In this document: positions 23,233-35,259 of the stretch, in pieces | Layout: each line of letters starts with the position of its first letter | Position numbering within the stretch: position 1 is the first letter of the stretch | Assembly (NCBI RefSeq): GCF_029784165.1 | Contig: NC_073695.1 | Location: 91,147,902-91,211,901 of the forward strand | Source of the DNA: Wyeomyia smithii | Taxonomy: Eukaryota > Arthropoda > Insecta > Diptera > Culicidae | DNA: 64,000 nucleotides | Direction: 5' to 3' | Notes under the pieces: model-generated | What the model saw: only the letters and a program-made list of their open reading frames with translations | Told to the model about the DNA's origin: nothing | Database searches by the model: none | Translations under genes and position numbers: made by a program

Positions 23233-23802
23233 GCGGCGCCAACGCACGTTCAGGAGTCTAAGAAAGGTGTCGCTCCAGCAACGGACGGATGTTGGAGTGT
23301 CCCGAAGAGGAGAAACCGGCATTGCTTTTACTGTGTGATGATAAATTGAAAGAAAGTGAAAGAAACAAAATACAAAGAACTGTTGTGACATGGTGAGCTC
23401 AATTCCGCCACAGTGTGACGTTAGGAGAGTAAAAATGGTGACAAGGACAGTGGGACGATCCTATTGCTAAGCAGCCCCAATGAGCTACACACAAGCTAAA
23501 CTTGTACTACTGAAGTTTACAATCAGTAGCTACAGGTGCTATGGGCTAGTTGACTTTAGATAGATGTTAGATCGCTGATTTATTCACCTCTTCTACGCTT
23601 GTGAGTTGATCCATAATTACAGCAATTTCCTATCGGCTGGTCGCCCATAGCGTGTACTTCATCCATACCGGATAGATAGGCACCGAACGGTGGCGGTGGT
23701 GCTTTTCAGCAGCGGAAAGCGAAATCAGACAAACAAATCCCATACAGTTCCCGCATCGTCAATGTTCAGTTGCATTTGTGGCGGGCTGGTTTTAGTCAAC
23801 CA

Positions 23803-23982
23803 TATAAAAGTGCAAGCATGTGGGTCACTATTCCATGCCGTTTATGTTTGAATGGCTCCGGGTACATGGCCGTGGCGCTATTACCACGGTTTAATGTGGG
23901 CAGGTCTCGATTTGGCTCATCGCTGCAGCAACCGGTGGGGTGGCCCGCTTAGGATGCAACCAGTCCCTGCGTGTTAGTCTAG
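23803..23982 (+). promoter_or_regulatory. candidate core promoter and noncoding first exon
   Basis: TATAAAAG at 23803-23810 is followed by TCACT at 23825 and, after about 155 bp, by a strong donor TCTAG|GTGAGTG at 23982/23983. This would fit a 5' noncoding exon of a plus-strand gene outside or far to the right, but no partner exon was found. Confidence 0.25.
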
Positions 23983-25139
23983 GTGAGTGAGAGTGGTTCG
24001 ATCAAGTTATAGCGATACATACATTCGAGTCTAATTATGGCTTAACATGAAGGAAGGAAAGCGTTCGATCATGCAACCAAGCGAAAACATCATCATTGGC
24101 CTATATTTAAATGTGATTCTATGCGAAGAAAATCGTTAACAGACAGTGTCTTGCTTTCCAACCGATAGGACTCCGTTAATGGCACTAAGGGCAGAAGATA
24201 CCTCACACATGACTATTCCAGCCAGAGAACGTTCGTCTTTATCAGTTGCGTTGATATCATAGCACTCAAGCAATTAATAGGAACATTGGTTGTGCTTCCG
24301 GCAAAGCACATCGAACATCGGACAGCAAAGCAAACACAACGCGCAGTTAGTCAGCCTATCTAGGTATGGCCTGATGTAATTGAATTTCCGACCAGTGCAC
24401 GACACAAATGACGACGCACGACAGCGAGGCGTCCTTCTTATGCGAAATTAATCAGAGATAAATATTTTGCTTGCATCAACACACGCATACTTGATTGCTG
24501 TTAGGCCTCTACATGTAATGAGTGAGAATGAAGCTAAAACCGACACCGAAGAAACATAGTCACAACAGTACCTTAAAAACGAAGGAATGCATTTTATAGT
24601 CTGGAAGCTTACGAGCTTCATTATTTTCAGATATCCATTCATGTGCAGGCAGGATGGAAATTACATGTATATACAAAAAGCACATGCAATTAAAAATGTT
24701 CATCCCTGAGCCTTGCAGCTAGTCTGCGGGCGCGTACTCCTGGAGCTTCTGACTATCCGGATTATTATTTCGTTTTCCTAATCCAATAAACTATGGGCAA
24801 TATTTTTTTGAAACAGCAACTGTTGGCTAGTAGTAAATGCTCAAGTATGGTTTGAATCGTTTGGGATTCGGAATAACTGACAATCAAGGCAAATTCAGGA
24901 CTTTTGAACTATGACACCTCGTATTACTTACTTTACTTTTGCGGTGATAGGCCGGTTATCGACCCTGTGCCGAATCTAGAATACGTTGCAATGGCACTCG
25001 GTCTGAGGAAGCTCCCTCCAGTCGCCTCAACCAGTTTCCTCGCCGACAGCACACATCCAAGAAGTGCGATGTTTAACCGCCTTTTATCCAGATTGCTGCG
25101 GAATATAGTCATTGCTGGTTGTTCTTCCTGCATTCATAT

Positions 25140-26195
25140 TCACTGATTTGTATGTCTGGTACACACCATGGTTCGTGCTTCTGAGCCAAATAACATTTTC
25201 CACCAAAAACTTACTGATCAGCCTTTTTCAGTGTTCAAATTCATGACCATAGAGAGCCACCGGAAGAATCAGGACTTCTGCTAGTTTTGTACGTTTTTGC
25301 AAACTGCGGGACCAAAGCTGGTTTCATGAGCCGTAGAAAGCCATGTTTGCGGTTACTACCCACATTTTTATCTCACGGCTAACCTCATTGTCGTTCTTAC
25401 TAATGTACCCAGGTAAATAAATTCTACTTCAAATGATTCCCCACCTATCACCATCGCAGCATCAACATCCAACGTTCTCTACCAGCCACCATGTACTCGA
25501 GTTTGGCAGAGTTCATGACAAGTCATATTCTCGCAGCTTTTCTCTTGGGAGGTCCAAAGGCCTCTTCCACCGCTTTACGTTTAATACGAATAATGTCGAT
25601 ATCGTCCGCAAAACTATAATGATGATGCCTCTTTATGCTCGCTAGCCCTCCGTCTAGCACATTTCAATGCGATGTTGAACAAGTTGACAGCCCGTCACCT
25701 TGCTTCAAACCATCCGACGCCACAAAACCATTCGATAACTAACCGGCTACTCTGATGATGTGCACACTTAATTTATCTCGGCAAATTTCCCAACAGCTGA
25801 TTGAGCTCGGCAAAGTTTACAACAAATGTCAGCAATATATTTCGACGAACATTCAGCAAATATATCGATTAACCGTAAATCAGCAAGTATTGACATTTCA
25901 TTTGCCGAAGTTCTTGAGAATTCTGCCGAAAATTTGTAGAACATTTCGCTGATTTTATCAGCTGTTGAGTTCTCGGCAATAAAATCTAAGTGTGTGGAAA
26001 CTTTGAGGATGGTAGGAATCAGTCTAATTAATTTTATTGAGAAACCATGTTCAAAATTTCTTCATTAGACCACACTTTAGTTATGATCCGATGAATGGCA
26101 CGTTACAGCTGTTTACTACCGATTTTGAAGAGTTCAGTGGGAATGCCGTCCTCCCCAGCTGCCTTGCAGTTTATCAACTCTTTCACTGTTTTTTT
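25140..26195 (-). mobile_element. RTE-type non-LTR reverse transcriptase, split by a MITE
   Basis: The minus strand at 26190-26000 reads VKELINCKAAGEDGIPTELF and HRIITKVWSNEEI, then IKLIRLIPTIL, the finger and palm entry of RTE reverse transcriptases. After the MITE at 25763-25995 it resumes with VASDGLKQGDGLS and, at 25612-25592, the catalytic FADDIDI (YxDD box), then KRKAVEEAF, and C-terminal parts down to about 25140. Stops and frameshifts show it is dead. EN is absent. Confidence 0.8.
25763..25995. mobile_element. MITE inserted in RTE reverse transcriptase
   Basis: The ends are inverted copies: CACACTTAATTTATCTCGGC on the left and CACACTTAGATTTTATTGCC inverted on the right, both followed by a CAACAGCTGA block. 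The 233-bp element has no coding capacity. The RTE frame continues on both sides, which fixes its insertion inside the RT domain. The target duplication is unclear because the flanks are TG-rich. Confidence 0.75.
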
Positions 26196-26736
26196 TTGTC
26201 TCGTCCATAGATGGTGGATCCACAGCTTGTCAATCATTCTCAATGTTCATTTTGCTTCTTTCGACGCCTCTGTCTTCCTCACCGTTAAAATCTCGAATTT
26301 TTATCCCTTTATATCGATACCACAAAAGGTCGGTGTTAAGTCAGACCGGACCAAGTCGCAAAATTGGAAAAAACGAGTTAACGATAGTATTGGATAAAGA
26401 TTATCTTAGGCTACATCACACAACAATCAGATTTTATTTATCTCTAAAACAGCAGAAATAACAGCATGATTTTTGTCTGCATGACCAATGAAAAGCGATT
26501 CAGTGTTTAGTCAGAATGGACCAAGTGTTTATTTTCAAGGAGACTTCCTTCGGTCAGCTATTGATAAAAGCGAACGAATGGAAGAATTTTCAAGCGTTTT
26601 TTGCGGATTTCTTTGTATCAGAGAACTCTTTCACTCACCCCCCCATCGGAATCTGTAAAGTTTCACGCACTACCGTGGTTTTGAATGTGTTTTTGGACCA
26701 TTTATTGCTGTCACTAACATGACCTGATATCATGCC

Positions 26737-26852
26737 TTAAGCAGGTATTAGACGACGCAAATATTTGCTGTTTTTGGTACGATTTTTATTTGCACAAAAT
26801 AAAATCTGTATTAAAAAAAAGCAAAAATTTGCTTCGTCTAATACCTGCTTTA
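26737..26852. mobile_element. Harbinger-like palindromic MITE, copy 1
   Basis: The 110-bp element 26740-26849 is almost one long palindrome with ends AGCAGGTATTAGACGA and is flanked by TTA (26737-26739, 26850-26852). A 3-bp TWA duplication is typical of PIF/Harbinger. It could fold into a long hairpin. A second copy lies at 53160-53268. Confidence 0.8.
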
Positions 26853-27117
26853 TAGTGTGCAGACAAAGTGAACCATGTGTTAAGCAGAAAAAAGTTGAAA
26901 TTATCGAAATTTACAGCATCGGTTTGAAGTCAATACAAATGAATTTCAACACTATCAGGCAACTTATCGGAATGCTTCTTTGCCCGTTAGTCAAAAAAGT
27001 ATACTCTACCAGTAAATGAGGAAAATGTACATGGTCCACTCTGTTTGAGCACGTGAATGAGAAACGTTAGTCATTTGTGTGAGTGACACAACATTCCACA
27101 ATTTCAGAAAGAAGTTC

Positions 27118-27550
27118 AAGTTACAGTAGTAATACTGACTTAAAACTTGATGATTTTACCAATGAATTAAATCCTCAGGAGGTTGAAATAAGTGGTAAGT
27201 GTATGTTTGTTACTCTTTATGCAAGCTAATTAGATATATGCCCGTAATGAAATTACGAAGCTAAAGGCAACACAAGCGATTGTTTGGAGAAGACCTTTCA
27301 TATTAATACAAGAAGAAGCTGACTCGATTGACATTTAAGTGTGTAAAGCATGTTGTCAATATCTATTCAATATTATTTTCTAATCAATAATGGAGAACCT
27401 GTGCAAACTTTTCATGAAGCTGTCCTTGAAGCACTATATCCAAACATGACAGAAATTCCAGGACCAAAACACGAGGAAACCATCCAGTCCATTATCAATT
27501 CTACGGTAATTTTGGCCAAAGTTGCAGAGAAAGTGGATGATTACGAATAA
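27118..27550 (+). CDS. coding-like exons within the TIR transposon
   Basis: A frame containing YSSNTDLKLDDFTNELNPQE ends at a strong donor AGTG|GTAAGTG (27194/27195). Further right, after about 170 bp, a frame contains FHEAVLEALYPNMTEIPG and VILAKVAEKVDDYE and ends at a stop at 27550. Between them the reading ARNEITKLKATQAIVW is also open. They are probably remnants of the transposon's own gene, but no catalytic motif was recognised, so no transposase family is named. Confidence 0.3.
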
Positions 27551-28031
27551 CTTAATTGAGTGAATTAACCATATTTTTGTTCCATTAAAACATTCCGCTC
27601 CTACCATTGATTTGTTGAAACAAACACAGTTTAAAGTTTATTCAAACTATTTTTAATAATTGTTGATGTCGCAAAAGCTAACCATGTAGATTAAAAAGTT
27701 TTTGACTGTTCGACGATCGATGGACTGAAATTATTTGTTCAATTGTTCAGTCATAATGGACTAAGTCATTAATGATTCCTCTTTGATTCAATCAGAGTGG
27801 ACCAAGTACATTTAATCAGATACAAACCTGCCCTTTTCGAGCTCACGGCACTCCTTTTTTTCAATTGTCACATTGCATGATACAGTTAGATAGTTATTCC
27901 AACTTATAACATAAAAAACTGCGCAAAAATATTGAAAACTTCTAAATTCCCAGAGCAACAAACTTCAAACTCGTTTTTCTCGAAATGATCAAAATGTCAC
28001 TTGGTCCGGTCTGACCTAACACCGACCAAAA

Positions 28032-28520
28032 GATCAATGTTTATGGTCGCAGTGATGAGTCCATACACAAAGAAAATCTCTTTTTCGCGTTTGCAACATA
28101 AAGGGATCAATCTTAGTTTGATATCAGTGAAAATTCAAAAGCTATATAATGCTTTATATTACTACACATGCAATATGCTTTTCTTACTTGTCTGAGTGCG
28201 TCTCAGACATCTACAGGAACCATAAAGCTTGCTTCATTTAGAAATGGAACAAACTTTCGCTCATATTGTGGAGCTTCTGGTGGACGGACTTGAAAGTTCT
28301 TGACGCCCACGTGTCGCGAATTTTGTTCACTTCACCTATGTCATTCCGCAAAACGACTTTATTTTGTAAACAATCAACGAGCTGAAAGAAGGGATTAAAT
28401 TTTGCACAGGCTTCTGGAAAATACAATTTGACTTTGCGCACGAAGATTTTACACCAAATGTTTAATATGAGAGAGTTTCTCATTAGTGACTATGAAAACA
28501 AATACAATCGGGGAAACCTA
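28032..28520. other. intergenic, nothing firmly recognised
   Basis: An 81-codon minus frame at 28238-28483 has coding-like composition (YFPEACAKFNPFFQLVDC) but no known motif and no clear start or splice context. Confidence 0.4.
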
Positions 28521-28525
28521 CTGTT

Positions 28526-29446
28526 ACCGTAAAACGGGGTAACATTGATTATTTTTTTCACTTTTCTCGAGTATTTATATATATTTTACAACTGAAATTA
28601 CAGGTTTCATGTTTTTAGAACCAGTACTGGCATCCTTAGAACTTGAGAAGTATTTTTTTTCGTCGTTGTTTTTATTTTCCTTTTTTGGGGTAACTTTGAT
28701 CAGTTTCAATTTTAAATACCTTTCTGAACTAAAAATGTTAGATAATGCTTTGATAACATGTTTAGAGACGCTTTCCGGATTGACATTACGTTCTCCTTTA
28801 CTGCTCTTACTGCGGAGGATAGTCCTGTCCTTGCATCTAGCCGCGGTATGTACTGCGAGGCATTTTTATGCCATATGTAATTTTACCTTTCGATGATGAA
28901 AAACGTAAACGTTGGTCGCGAAAGTTGCCAGAAGTATTTTGTAAGTTTGCAATCGTTGTAGTATTTGTGTTCAGAAAACGTATGTTGATCATATATGCAA
29001 GGCCTTTTCAACAACGGAAGTATCAATAGGCCATCTCTAGCCTCTTACGTTCTATGCTCTAGCCAAGACAACATCCTGGCGTAAAACTGGACTTTCTTAA
29101 CAAATTTAAATTAATTACCTGTAAATGTAATACATTTTACTAAATTTTTTTCTAGTTGATTGAGAAAATTAAATAACGAATTTGGAAAACAAGTCAATGA
29201 ATACGAAATGTTCAATATTCGACTAGTATAAAGTGCTTTTTTTGGCACTTACTGAGAGTAAGAAATATAACAGTCAAATTAATTTTAAAATTTGGTCTTC
29301 AAAACAGTAAAAAATTTCAACCAATACAATATTGTTCAGACCTCGAATGACACAAAACTAAGATGTTATACTCAAATTTAGCAAAAGTAATCACGGAGCA
29401 GTTTTATTTCAACTATTCATGAGAAGGGTAACCCCGTTTTATAGTA
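28526..29446. mobile_element. possible DNA transposon with AAAACGGGGTAAC ends
   Basis: The left end GTAAAACGGGGTAACATTGA and the inverted right end CTATAAAACGGGGTTACCCT match over about 15 bp. An internal GGGGTAACTTTGATCAG repeats the terminal word near 28687. No transposase was seen and the exact boundaries and target duplication are uncertain. Confidence 0.5.
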
Positions 29447-30341
29447 CTTAAAAAAACTATGATTTTTATAGCCAAAAATCACCCACCCTCCAAATTTACA
29501 CCATTTCATCATCTCTTTAACTAACGTCTAATGAAGAGTTCATAATTCACTGGTATTAACATCTAATAGCAACAGATGCGATTCTTCTTTGATAATTTCT
29601 CAATCTATTTAAATAGTATTTTAAGATTTTTTTGCAATACGGTCTACGCTATCACTTTATATAAATTTTTCAATTAGATATAATTATGTTTATGTTCGTT
29701 AAGGTACTTCGTCACTCTGTTTCCGGTGTTAGATTTTATAGTCAGTTTTTTTTTTCAATCCCGATTGAATCCGTTATTTGTTTCATGCCTTGAAAAAAAT
29801 ATGCTCACGCCAAGAGATTTAAGAAACACTTTCGGCAGCACATTCTAGGTAATCGAATCGTTCATTTAAGAAAAGAGCGAGAAAAATTTATGTATACTAA
29901 ATTTCAAAAAAAAAGGTTTAATATGCGAATGTAAAAAATAAACAAAATTTAATTCTTCGAATAAAATTCTGTTTCAAAAGCAAAATTCACTAACTTCAGC
30001 AGCTTTTTTCAGGCGCTAGTCACCCTGATATTTTAGACACGACTCGTGACGTTAACATTTGCATCGGAGCTACGCAATTTTTGTTTTTTTCTTTGTGTTT
30101 AGTCATGAGTCATAACAAATGAATTTTTGTAGGAGCCTCCCTTGACCCCACCCCCTCTTTAGATCCGGCTATGGGTCTGCAACTAGGCTAGCTAAACATC
30201 TGATAGGATTAATCCGGCTTTCTTAGTCTTTTTCTTTAAAGATATTATACGACAATCTGTTCAAGTTGCCCGACGTTTCGGTCGATGTTTGTCCAGAAAT
30301 ACCGCACAGTAAAAAATTCTGAATTTCATATGTCACGTAAA
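29447..30341. other. intergenic, nothing recognised
   Basis: AT-rich DNA with long T and A runs and no supportable feature. Confidence 0.5.
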
Positions 30342-30495
30342 ATATTTTCTCATTTGAATTTCAGTTGTTTTTTACGTACACCTCAATTTTATTTGAAAAT
30401 TATATCCAATATCATTTGAATTTCAGTTTCTTTTGACGTAAACAACGATCTTGTTTGAAAATGATATGCAATCTCATTTAAATTTTTGTTCAAGG
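30342..30495. repeat. two-copy tandem repeat
   Basis: A unit of about 65-75 bp (CATTTGAATTTCAGTT..TTTTACGTA..TTTGAAAAT.ATA) occurs twice in direct orientation immediately before the transposase relic. Confidence 0.6.
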
Positions 30496-30567
30496 AGTAA
30501 ATGTAGTAATGAAGATAGAAAAATCCGTGCTCGGAAGCTATGCGACTAGCTGCTGATCAGTAGGACG

Positions 30568-30991
30568 GGGCTGATGAACGATGAAACCTATGTCAAGGCT
30601 AACTTCGAGTAAATCCCAGTTAAAAAATTTTACTAGGCAGTGATTCGGGGAAATGTTCCAGCTAAATTCAAATTTGTTTTTGCCTGCAAATTTGCACGAA
30701 AAGGCAGGCATATGCAACTGTGTCTGAAAAACCAAAGTTTTAGTTACAAATAAGATAATGACGTCGTTCCGAAAGACCTTAACCCACCGAATAGCCCCCA
30801 GTTCCGCCCTATTGATGAAAAATGGGCAATCATGGAGAGGAGACTCAAAGGAAAAAGATATTAGAAACATCAACCAAGTGAAGACCTGATGGAGTAAGAT
30901 AGCCAAAACGATGGACAAAGAAGGTGTGCGCCGCGTAATGAACCGTATTACAGGACAAGTTCGAGGATTCTTTCGAAACCGTGACGAATAA
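30568..30991 (+). mobile_element. Tc1/mariner (ITmD-type) transposase pseudogene, C-terminal half
   Basis: The plus strand reads MNDETYVKANFE, VPAKFKFVFACKFARKG, then DVVPKDLNPPNSPQFRPIDE followed by KWAIMERRLKGK, and after a frameshift KTMDKEGVRRVMNRITGQVR and GFFRNRDE. This follows the insect Tc1/mariner block that starts DDE.YVK and continues VPKD.NPPNCPQLRPIEKYWAI. The segment with the second catalytic Asp is deleted, several stops interrupt it, and the N-terminal HTH is missing. The HTH fragment at 49670 may belong to the same family. Confidence 0.85.
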
Positions 30992-31449
30992 TTATATCCG
31001 TATTTTTCTTTTAAAGTATGGAGAGATTGCTACCTTTGTGTAAGAAAAGATCTTGAATTCCATAATAAATAACTGCAATACACACAATTGTTTATAATCC
31101 AATACAATCTGAAGCAAGCTTTATGTTCTAATTTGCATGAATATTTCACACATATTCAAAGGAAAGTAATAATTTTTTTTTGTTAGTAAGAGTTGATAGT
31201 ATCGAATGAAGCAAATTTATGCTACAAGCTAATTAATAAATTTAACAATGAAGAATGACCCTGTCTGCAAGACAACTCTATTTCAAAAAAAATTCTTTCA
31301 AAATAACTAAAGAGATGAACAGTAAATAATAATGTTAAACTTTGACGCAGTGTCGTAGCCAAAGCGGGGGGTTTGGGTTCTGAAAGAACACTAGATCCCG
31401 TCGACCCATGAATTTTCAAGGCATTCAGCATCAAAAAATGTTTTCGATA

Positions 31450-31975
31450 TCTAAAATGCCATGCTTTTTTTTCACCGATTAAAAAGGAGAAAGTTTTTGC
31501 TTAGAGTCCGATTGCAAAGGCTAAGTTAATCTTTTAGACCTTTGCCAGGGACTTGTAATGTATAAGTCCCCGAACCTGCGGGAAAAGATGACCACCCGGT
31601 GTAAAATCATTGAACAAATTCTACTTAAACCTAAACTACCGAAATCTCGGAGTGAAACAAATTTATTTTCGGAAGAATTCCCTGTTTTTTTTAGCTTTTT
31701 ACATTCTTAGTCCCTGTCACCTATAGTTACCATGAAAGGAAAACTTTATCGCCACTATTTTTTTGTTGTTGTTGTCTACCTATTTCGCTGCCGAGCGACT
31801 GTCGTTGTTTCTCTCACGGGAAACAGGGTGTCTAGTGTCAGAACTTTATTCCGACGAAGGAATGTCGGGAAAATATACTATTTCAGACTTTGCATCGAAT
31901 GTCTGTTTGTTTGTTGGAATGGAACTTTGCGACCTGGTTCCAGGAAAGAAGCTACAGCACGATTAACATAGAATT
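31450..31975 (+). repeat. inverted relative of repeat 21265-22150
   Basis: Blocks CAAAGGCTAAGTTAATC, GGGACTTGTAA, GACCACCCGG and a region encoding ETGCLVSELYS..VGMELC correspond in order to the reverse complement of 22050-21480. The sharing of a short peptide frame follows from the DNA similarity and does not by itself show a gene. Confidence 0.6.
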
Positions 31976-32947
31976 CTACTTGGCGACTTTTTTCGATCCC
32001 ACGGCATCCTACTGTTTATGTCATACGATAATCAACAATTCGAATCTAATTCTCAAATTGACCATTAACCGGGCTACGCAGCGGTTTATTTATACAGCTC
32101 GTGCGTTGCACGGTAAGTGGTATCGCTAATGATAGCAGGAAAGCACTTTATCTTTTACGTTGTTTTCTTCTATTCAATCCCGCACTCATATCCCTACTGG
32201 AATGCAACCCGTATTGAGAATGAGTGGTTAGGTTACTCTCTCTCTCTCAACCTACCCCTTTTTTCAATATTTCAAAATTCACATATCTTTATCGACTAAC
32301 AGCCTGTGTCAAGTCCGAACTTGTTGAGAGAGACGACACCCCCTGGCAATGCAGTCTTACCTCCATTCAACGATGAAATTAATTTTTTGTCACCGTTTTC
32401 GACCAACCATAAATTCAAAAAACTATCTACGAACGTTCCAAACAATATTGTTTGTGTATGCATTACTGCTTTCCATCGCCAATATCGGTACGTTCCCCGC
32501 TAGCCAGTCACAACAATAACGAATGATGAATTGTTTACTTTAACTATGGAGAGCCCAATCTGAATTGAATCATATCCCATGTCCCATTCATAGCAGCCTC
32601 CGACGACCCCGCGGGTAACGAAACGGCATGTCACTGCTGATTCACGGCCATAATTCAGAAGTTTCATGCGGAGAAAACCAATTCAATCGTCGTCGGCGTT
32701 GGCCGTACCGAAGCAAGTGGGCAGCAAAATTATGTACAATGTGCAATTTCGTTCTCGCTGCACGGATGCCTCCTTTTTGTCGGTGCTATCGATGGATGGC
32801 ATAATACATGGGCCCGCCGCTGTGCATTGAAAGAAGCACGCAAAGGATGTAATCGGAAAGCACGAAACCAAAAGGAAAAGCTAAAGGTGTACGTAGAACC
32901 CAGCCAACAGGGTAAAAACAAGACTGCTCTTGGGAAGCATCAGATAT
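31976..32947. other. intergenic, nothing recognised
   Basis: Slightly GC-richer at 32580-32900, but no motif, splice signal or repeat end could be supported. Confidence 0.5.
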
Positions 32948-33841
32948 TTATATGAAACTAGCTGACCCGGCAAACTTCGTCCCGCCTATTTTAGTGTTTA
33001 ATTTTAAAATTACAAACATTTCAAATTTATTGATTCCTTGCGGTTGGATTATATCGTCTAAAAATAATTGGTTTTATCGGAATGGCAACATCCTCAACTT
33101 TTGGCTTTTGTACATGACCTCTATTCCGGATATATATATTGGGTGCATTTCAGATATTTTCGTTGTTTTCCAGAAACTAAAAGTGGTCATCTCCTGATTC
33201 AAAATGGTGTCCAGGGTCAATGCTTGGCTTCTTTACATCATTTCGATTACGGACTTATCCATATGTAGTAGTATTCGGTTATTTGCGGATGTTTTCCAGA
33301 AGTTGCCATTTTTCAATTCAAACTGTTGTCTAAGGTCAATTTATAGCTCCTTGCATCATTCTGGATCCGGTGATCCGGAACTGTAAGTCGCCATTTTTTC
33401 TGGCTCCTGAGCGTCATTCACCCATATTGGGTGTTATTTGGTCATTTTCGGCTGTTTTCCAGAAACCGGATGTCACCATCTTCGAATTCAAAATGGTGTC
33501 TGTTTTCCAGAAACCGGATTTCACCATCTTCGAATTCAAAATGGTGTCTGTGGTCGATTCTAGCTCCTGTGTATAATTCTGGTTCCGAAGATACCCATTT
33601 TGTATGGAAATCGGCCATTTTTGGTTGTTTTTCAGAAACCGGAAGTAGCCATCTTACAATTAATAATGGTGTCTGAGGTCAATTTTCAGCTTAATTCTCG
33701 TTCCAGCGATACTCATATTGAGTAGTATTTGGTCACTTTAGGCTGTTTTCCAGACACCGGAAGTCGCCATCTTACAATTCAAAATGTTGTCTGAGGTCGA
33801 TTTGTGGCTTCAGTGCATCATAACAATCCCGGAAATACCCA

Positions 33842-34116
33842 TATGGCGTCGTACACAAATTACGTAACGCTAAAAACCTAGATTTCAGACCCCCTCCTCC
33901 CCCCTATGTAATGATAAGTAACGTTAGATATGACTCCCCCCCTAAGGTTACGTAACGCTGGACAGCCTGTCCCCCCTCCAAATTTGCAATTTTAAGCAAA
34001 CATCTCAGTTACGTAACGGGCTCAACTAACCCCCCCCCTTCCCCCTATGTAACAATAAGTAACGCAGACTTATCCCCCCCCCCTTCATGCGTTACGTAAT
34101 TTGTGTACGACGCCTA
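33842..34116. mobile_element. Tc1/mariner-type MITE with TA duplication
   Basis: The element 33844-34114 has ends GCGTCGTACACAAATTACGT (about 25 bp, inverted) and flanking TA. Removing it with one TA restores CCCATATTGGGTGG exactly as in neighbouring minisatellite units. It contains repeated GTTACGTAACG words and C runs and has no coding capacity. Confidence 0.85.
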
Positions 34117-35226
34117 TTGGGTGGAATTTGGGCATTTGCCGCTGTTTTTCAGAAAACGGAAGTCGCTACCTTGGATTTCAGAATGGCATTGGGAGACAAT
34201 TTTTGGCCTCTGAGCGTTATTCTGGTTGAAATGGTCTGGTTCTGGTCTGAGGTCGAATTGTGGCTTCAGTGCATCATAACAATCCCGGAAATATCCATAT
34301 TGGGTGGTATTTGGTCATTTTCGGCTGTTTTCCATACACCGGAAATCGCCATCTTACAATTCAAAATGTTGTCTGAGGTCGATTTGTGGCTTCAGTGCGT
34401 CATAACAATTCCGAAAATACCCATATTAGGTGGTATTTGGTCATTTGCCGCTGTTTACCGGAAACCGGAAGTCGCCATCTTGGATTTCAAAATGGCATTT
34501 GGGAACAATTTCTGGCTTCCGTGCGTCAATCTGTTTAAAGAAACGCTCATATTGAGTGGTATTTTATCATTTTCGGCTGTTTTCCAGACACCGGAAGTCG
34601 CCATCTTAAAATTCAAATTGCTGTTTGTGGTCGATTTGTGGCTTCAGTGTATCATAACAATCCGAGAAATACCCATATTGGGTGGTATTTGGTCATTTGC
34701 CGCTGATTTTCAGAAACCGGAAGTCGCCATCTTGGATTTCACATTGGCATTAGGAGACAATTTTTGGCCTCTGAGCGTCATGCTGGTTGAAGAAACACTC
34801 ATATTGGGTGGTATTAGGTCATTTTCGGCTGTTTTCCAGACACCGGAAGTCGCCACCTTACAATACAAAATGTTGTCTAAGGTCAATTTGTGGCTTCAGC
34901 GCATCATAACAATCCCGGAAATACCCATATTGGGTGGTATTTGGTCATTTGCCGCTGATTTTCAGAAACCGGAAGTCGCCATCTTGGATTTCACATTGGC
35001 ATTAGGAGACAATTTTTGGCCTCTGAGCGTCAATCTGGTTGAAGAAACACTCATATTGGGTGTTATTTGGTCATTTTCGGCTGTTTTCAAGACACCGGAA
35101 GTCGCCATCTTACAATTCGAAATGTTGTCTGAGGTCGATTTGTGGCTTCAGTGCACCATAACAATTCCCGAAATACCCATGTTTGGTGGTATAAGGTCAT
35201 TTGCCGCTATTTTTCAGAAACGGTAA
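34087..35226 (+). repeat. minisatellite that keeps a 379-codon frame open
   Basis: Alternating half-units of about 125 bp form a composite unit of about 249 bp, a multiple of three, so one frame stays open for 379 codons with repeats such as ILGGIWSFSAVFQTPEVAIL and ILDFKMALGDNFWPLSV. The frame's first part lies in the MITE at 33844, there is no promoter or splice context, and the array continues outside the frame at both ends. I take it as a repeat and not a gene. Each half-unit carries CCGGAAGTCGCCATCTT. Confidence 0.75.
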
Positions 35227-35259
35227 GTCGCCATCTTGGATTTCGAAATGGTATTTGGA

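Larger units (their letters stand above)
22151..24900. other. intergenic with candidate promoters only
   Basis: No gene is supported. A TATAAAA at 23177-23183 lies upstream of a 20-bp palindrome. Another TATAAAAG at 23803 precedes a possible noncoding exon. Both are listed separately where useful. Confidence 0.4.
26324..28031 (+). mobile_element. 1.7-kb terminal-inverted-repeat DNA transposon, family unassigned
   Basis: The element 26328-28027 starts GGTCGGTGTTAAGTCAGACC and ends with its inverse, about 29 bp long, flanked by AAAA on each side (low-complexity, so the duplication is only suggestive). A motif of the form TCAGANTGGACCAAGT recurs inside at about 26512, 27034 (inverted), 27748 and 27793 as well as in both ends, as expected for transposase-binding sites. 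Coding-like exons lie at 27118-27550. A Harbinger-like MITE is nested at 26740. Confidence 0.7.

Noticed and set aside
34087..35226. 379-aa repeat protein gene
   Set aside because: It lies wholly in a minisatellite whose unit is divisible by three, begins inside a MITE and has no promoter or splice context.
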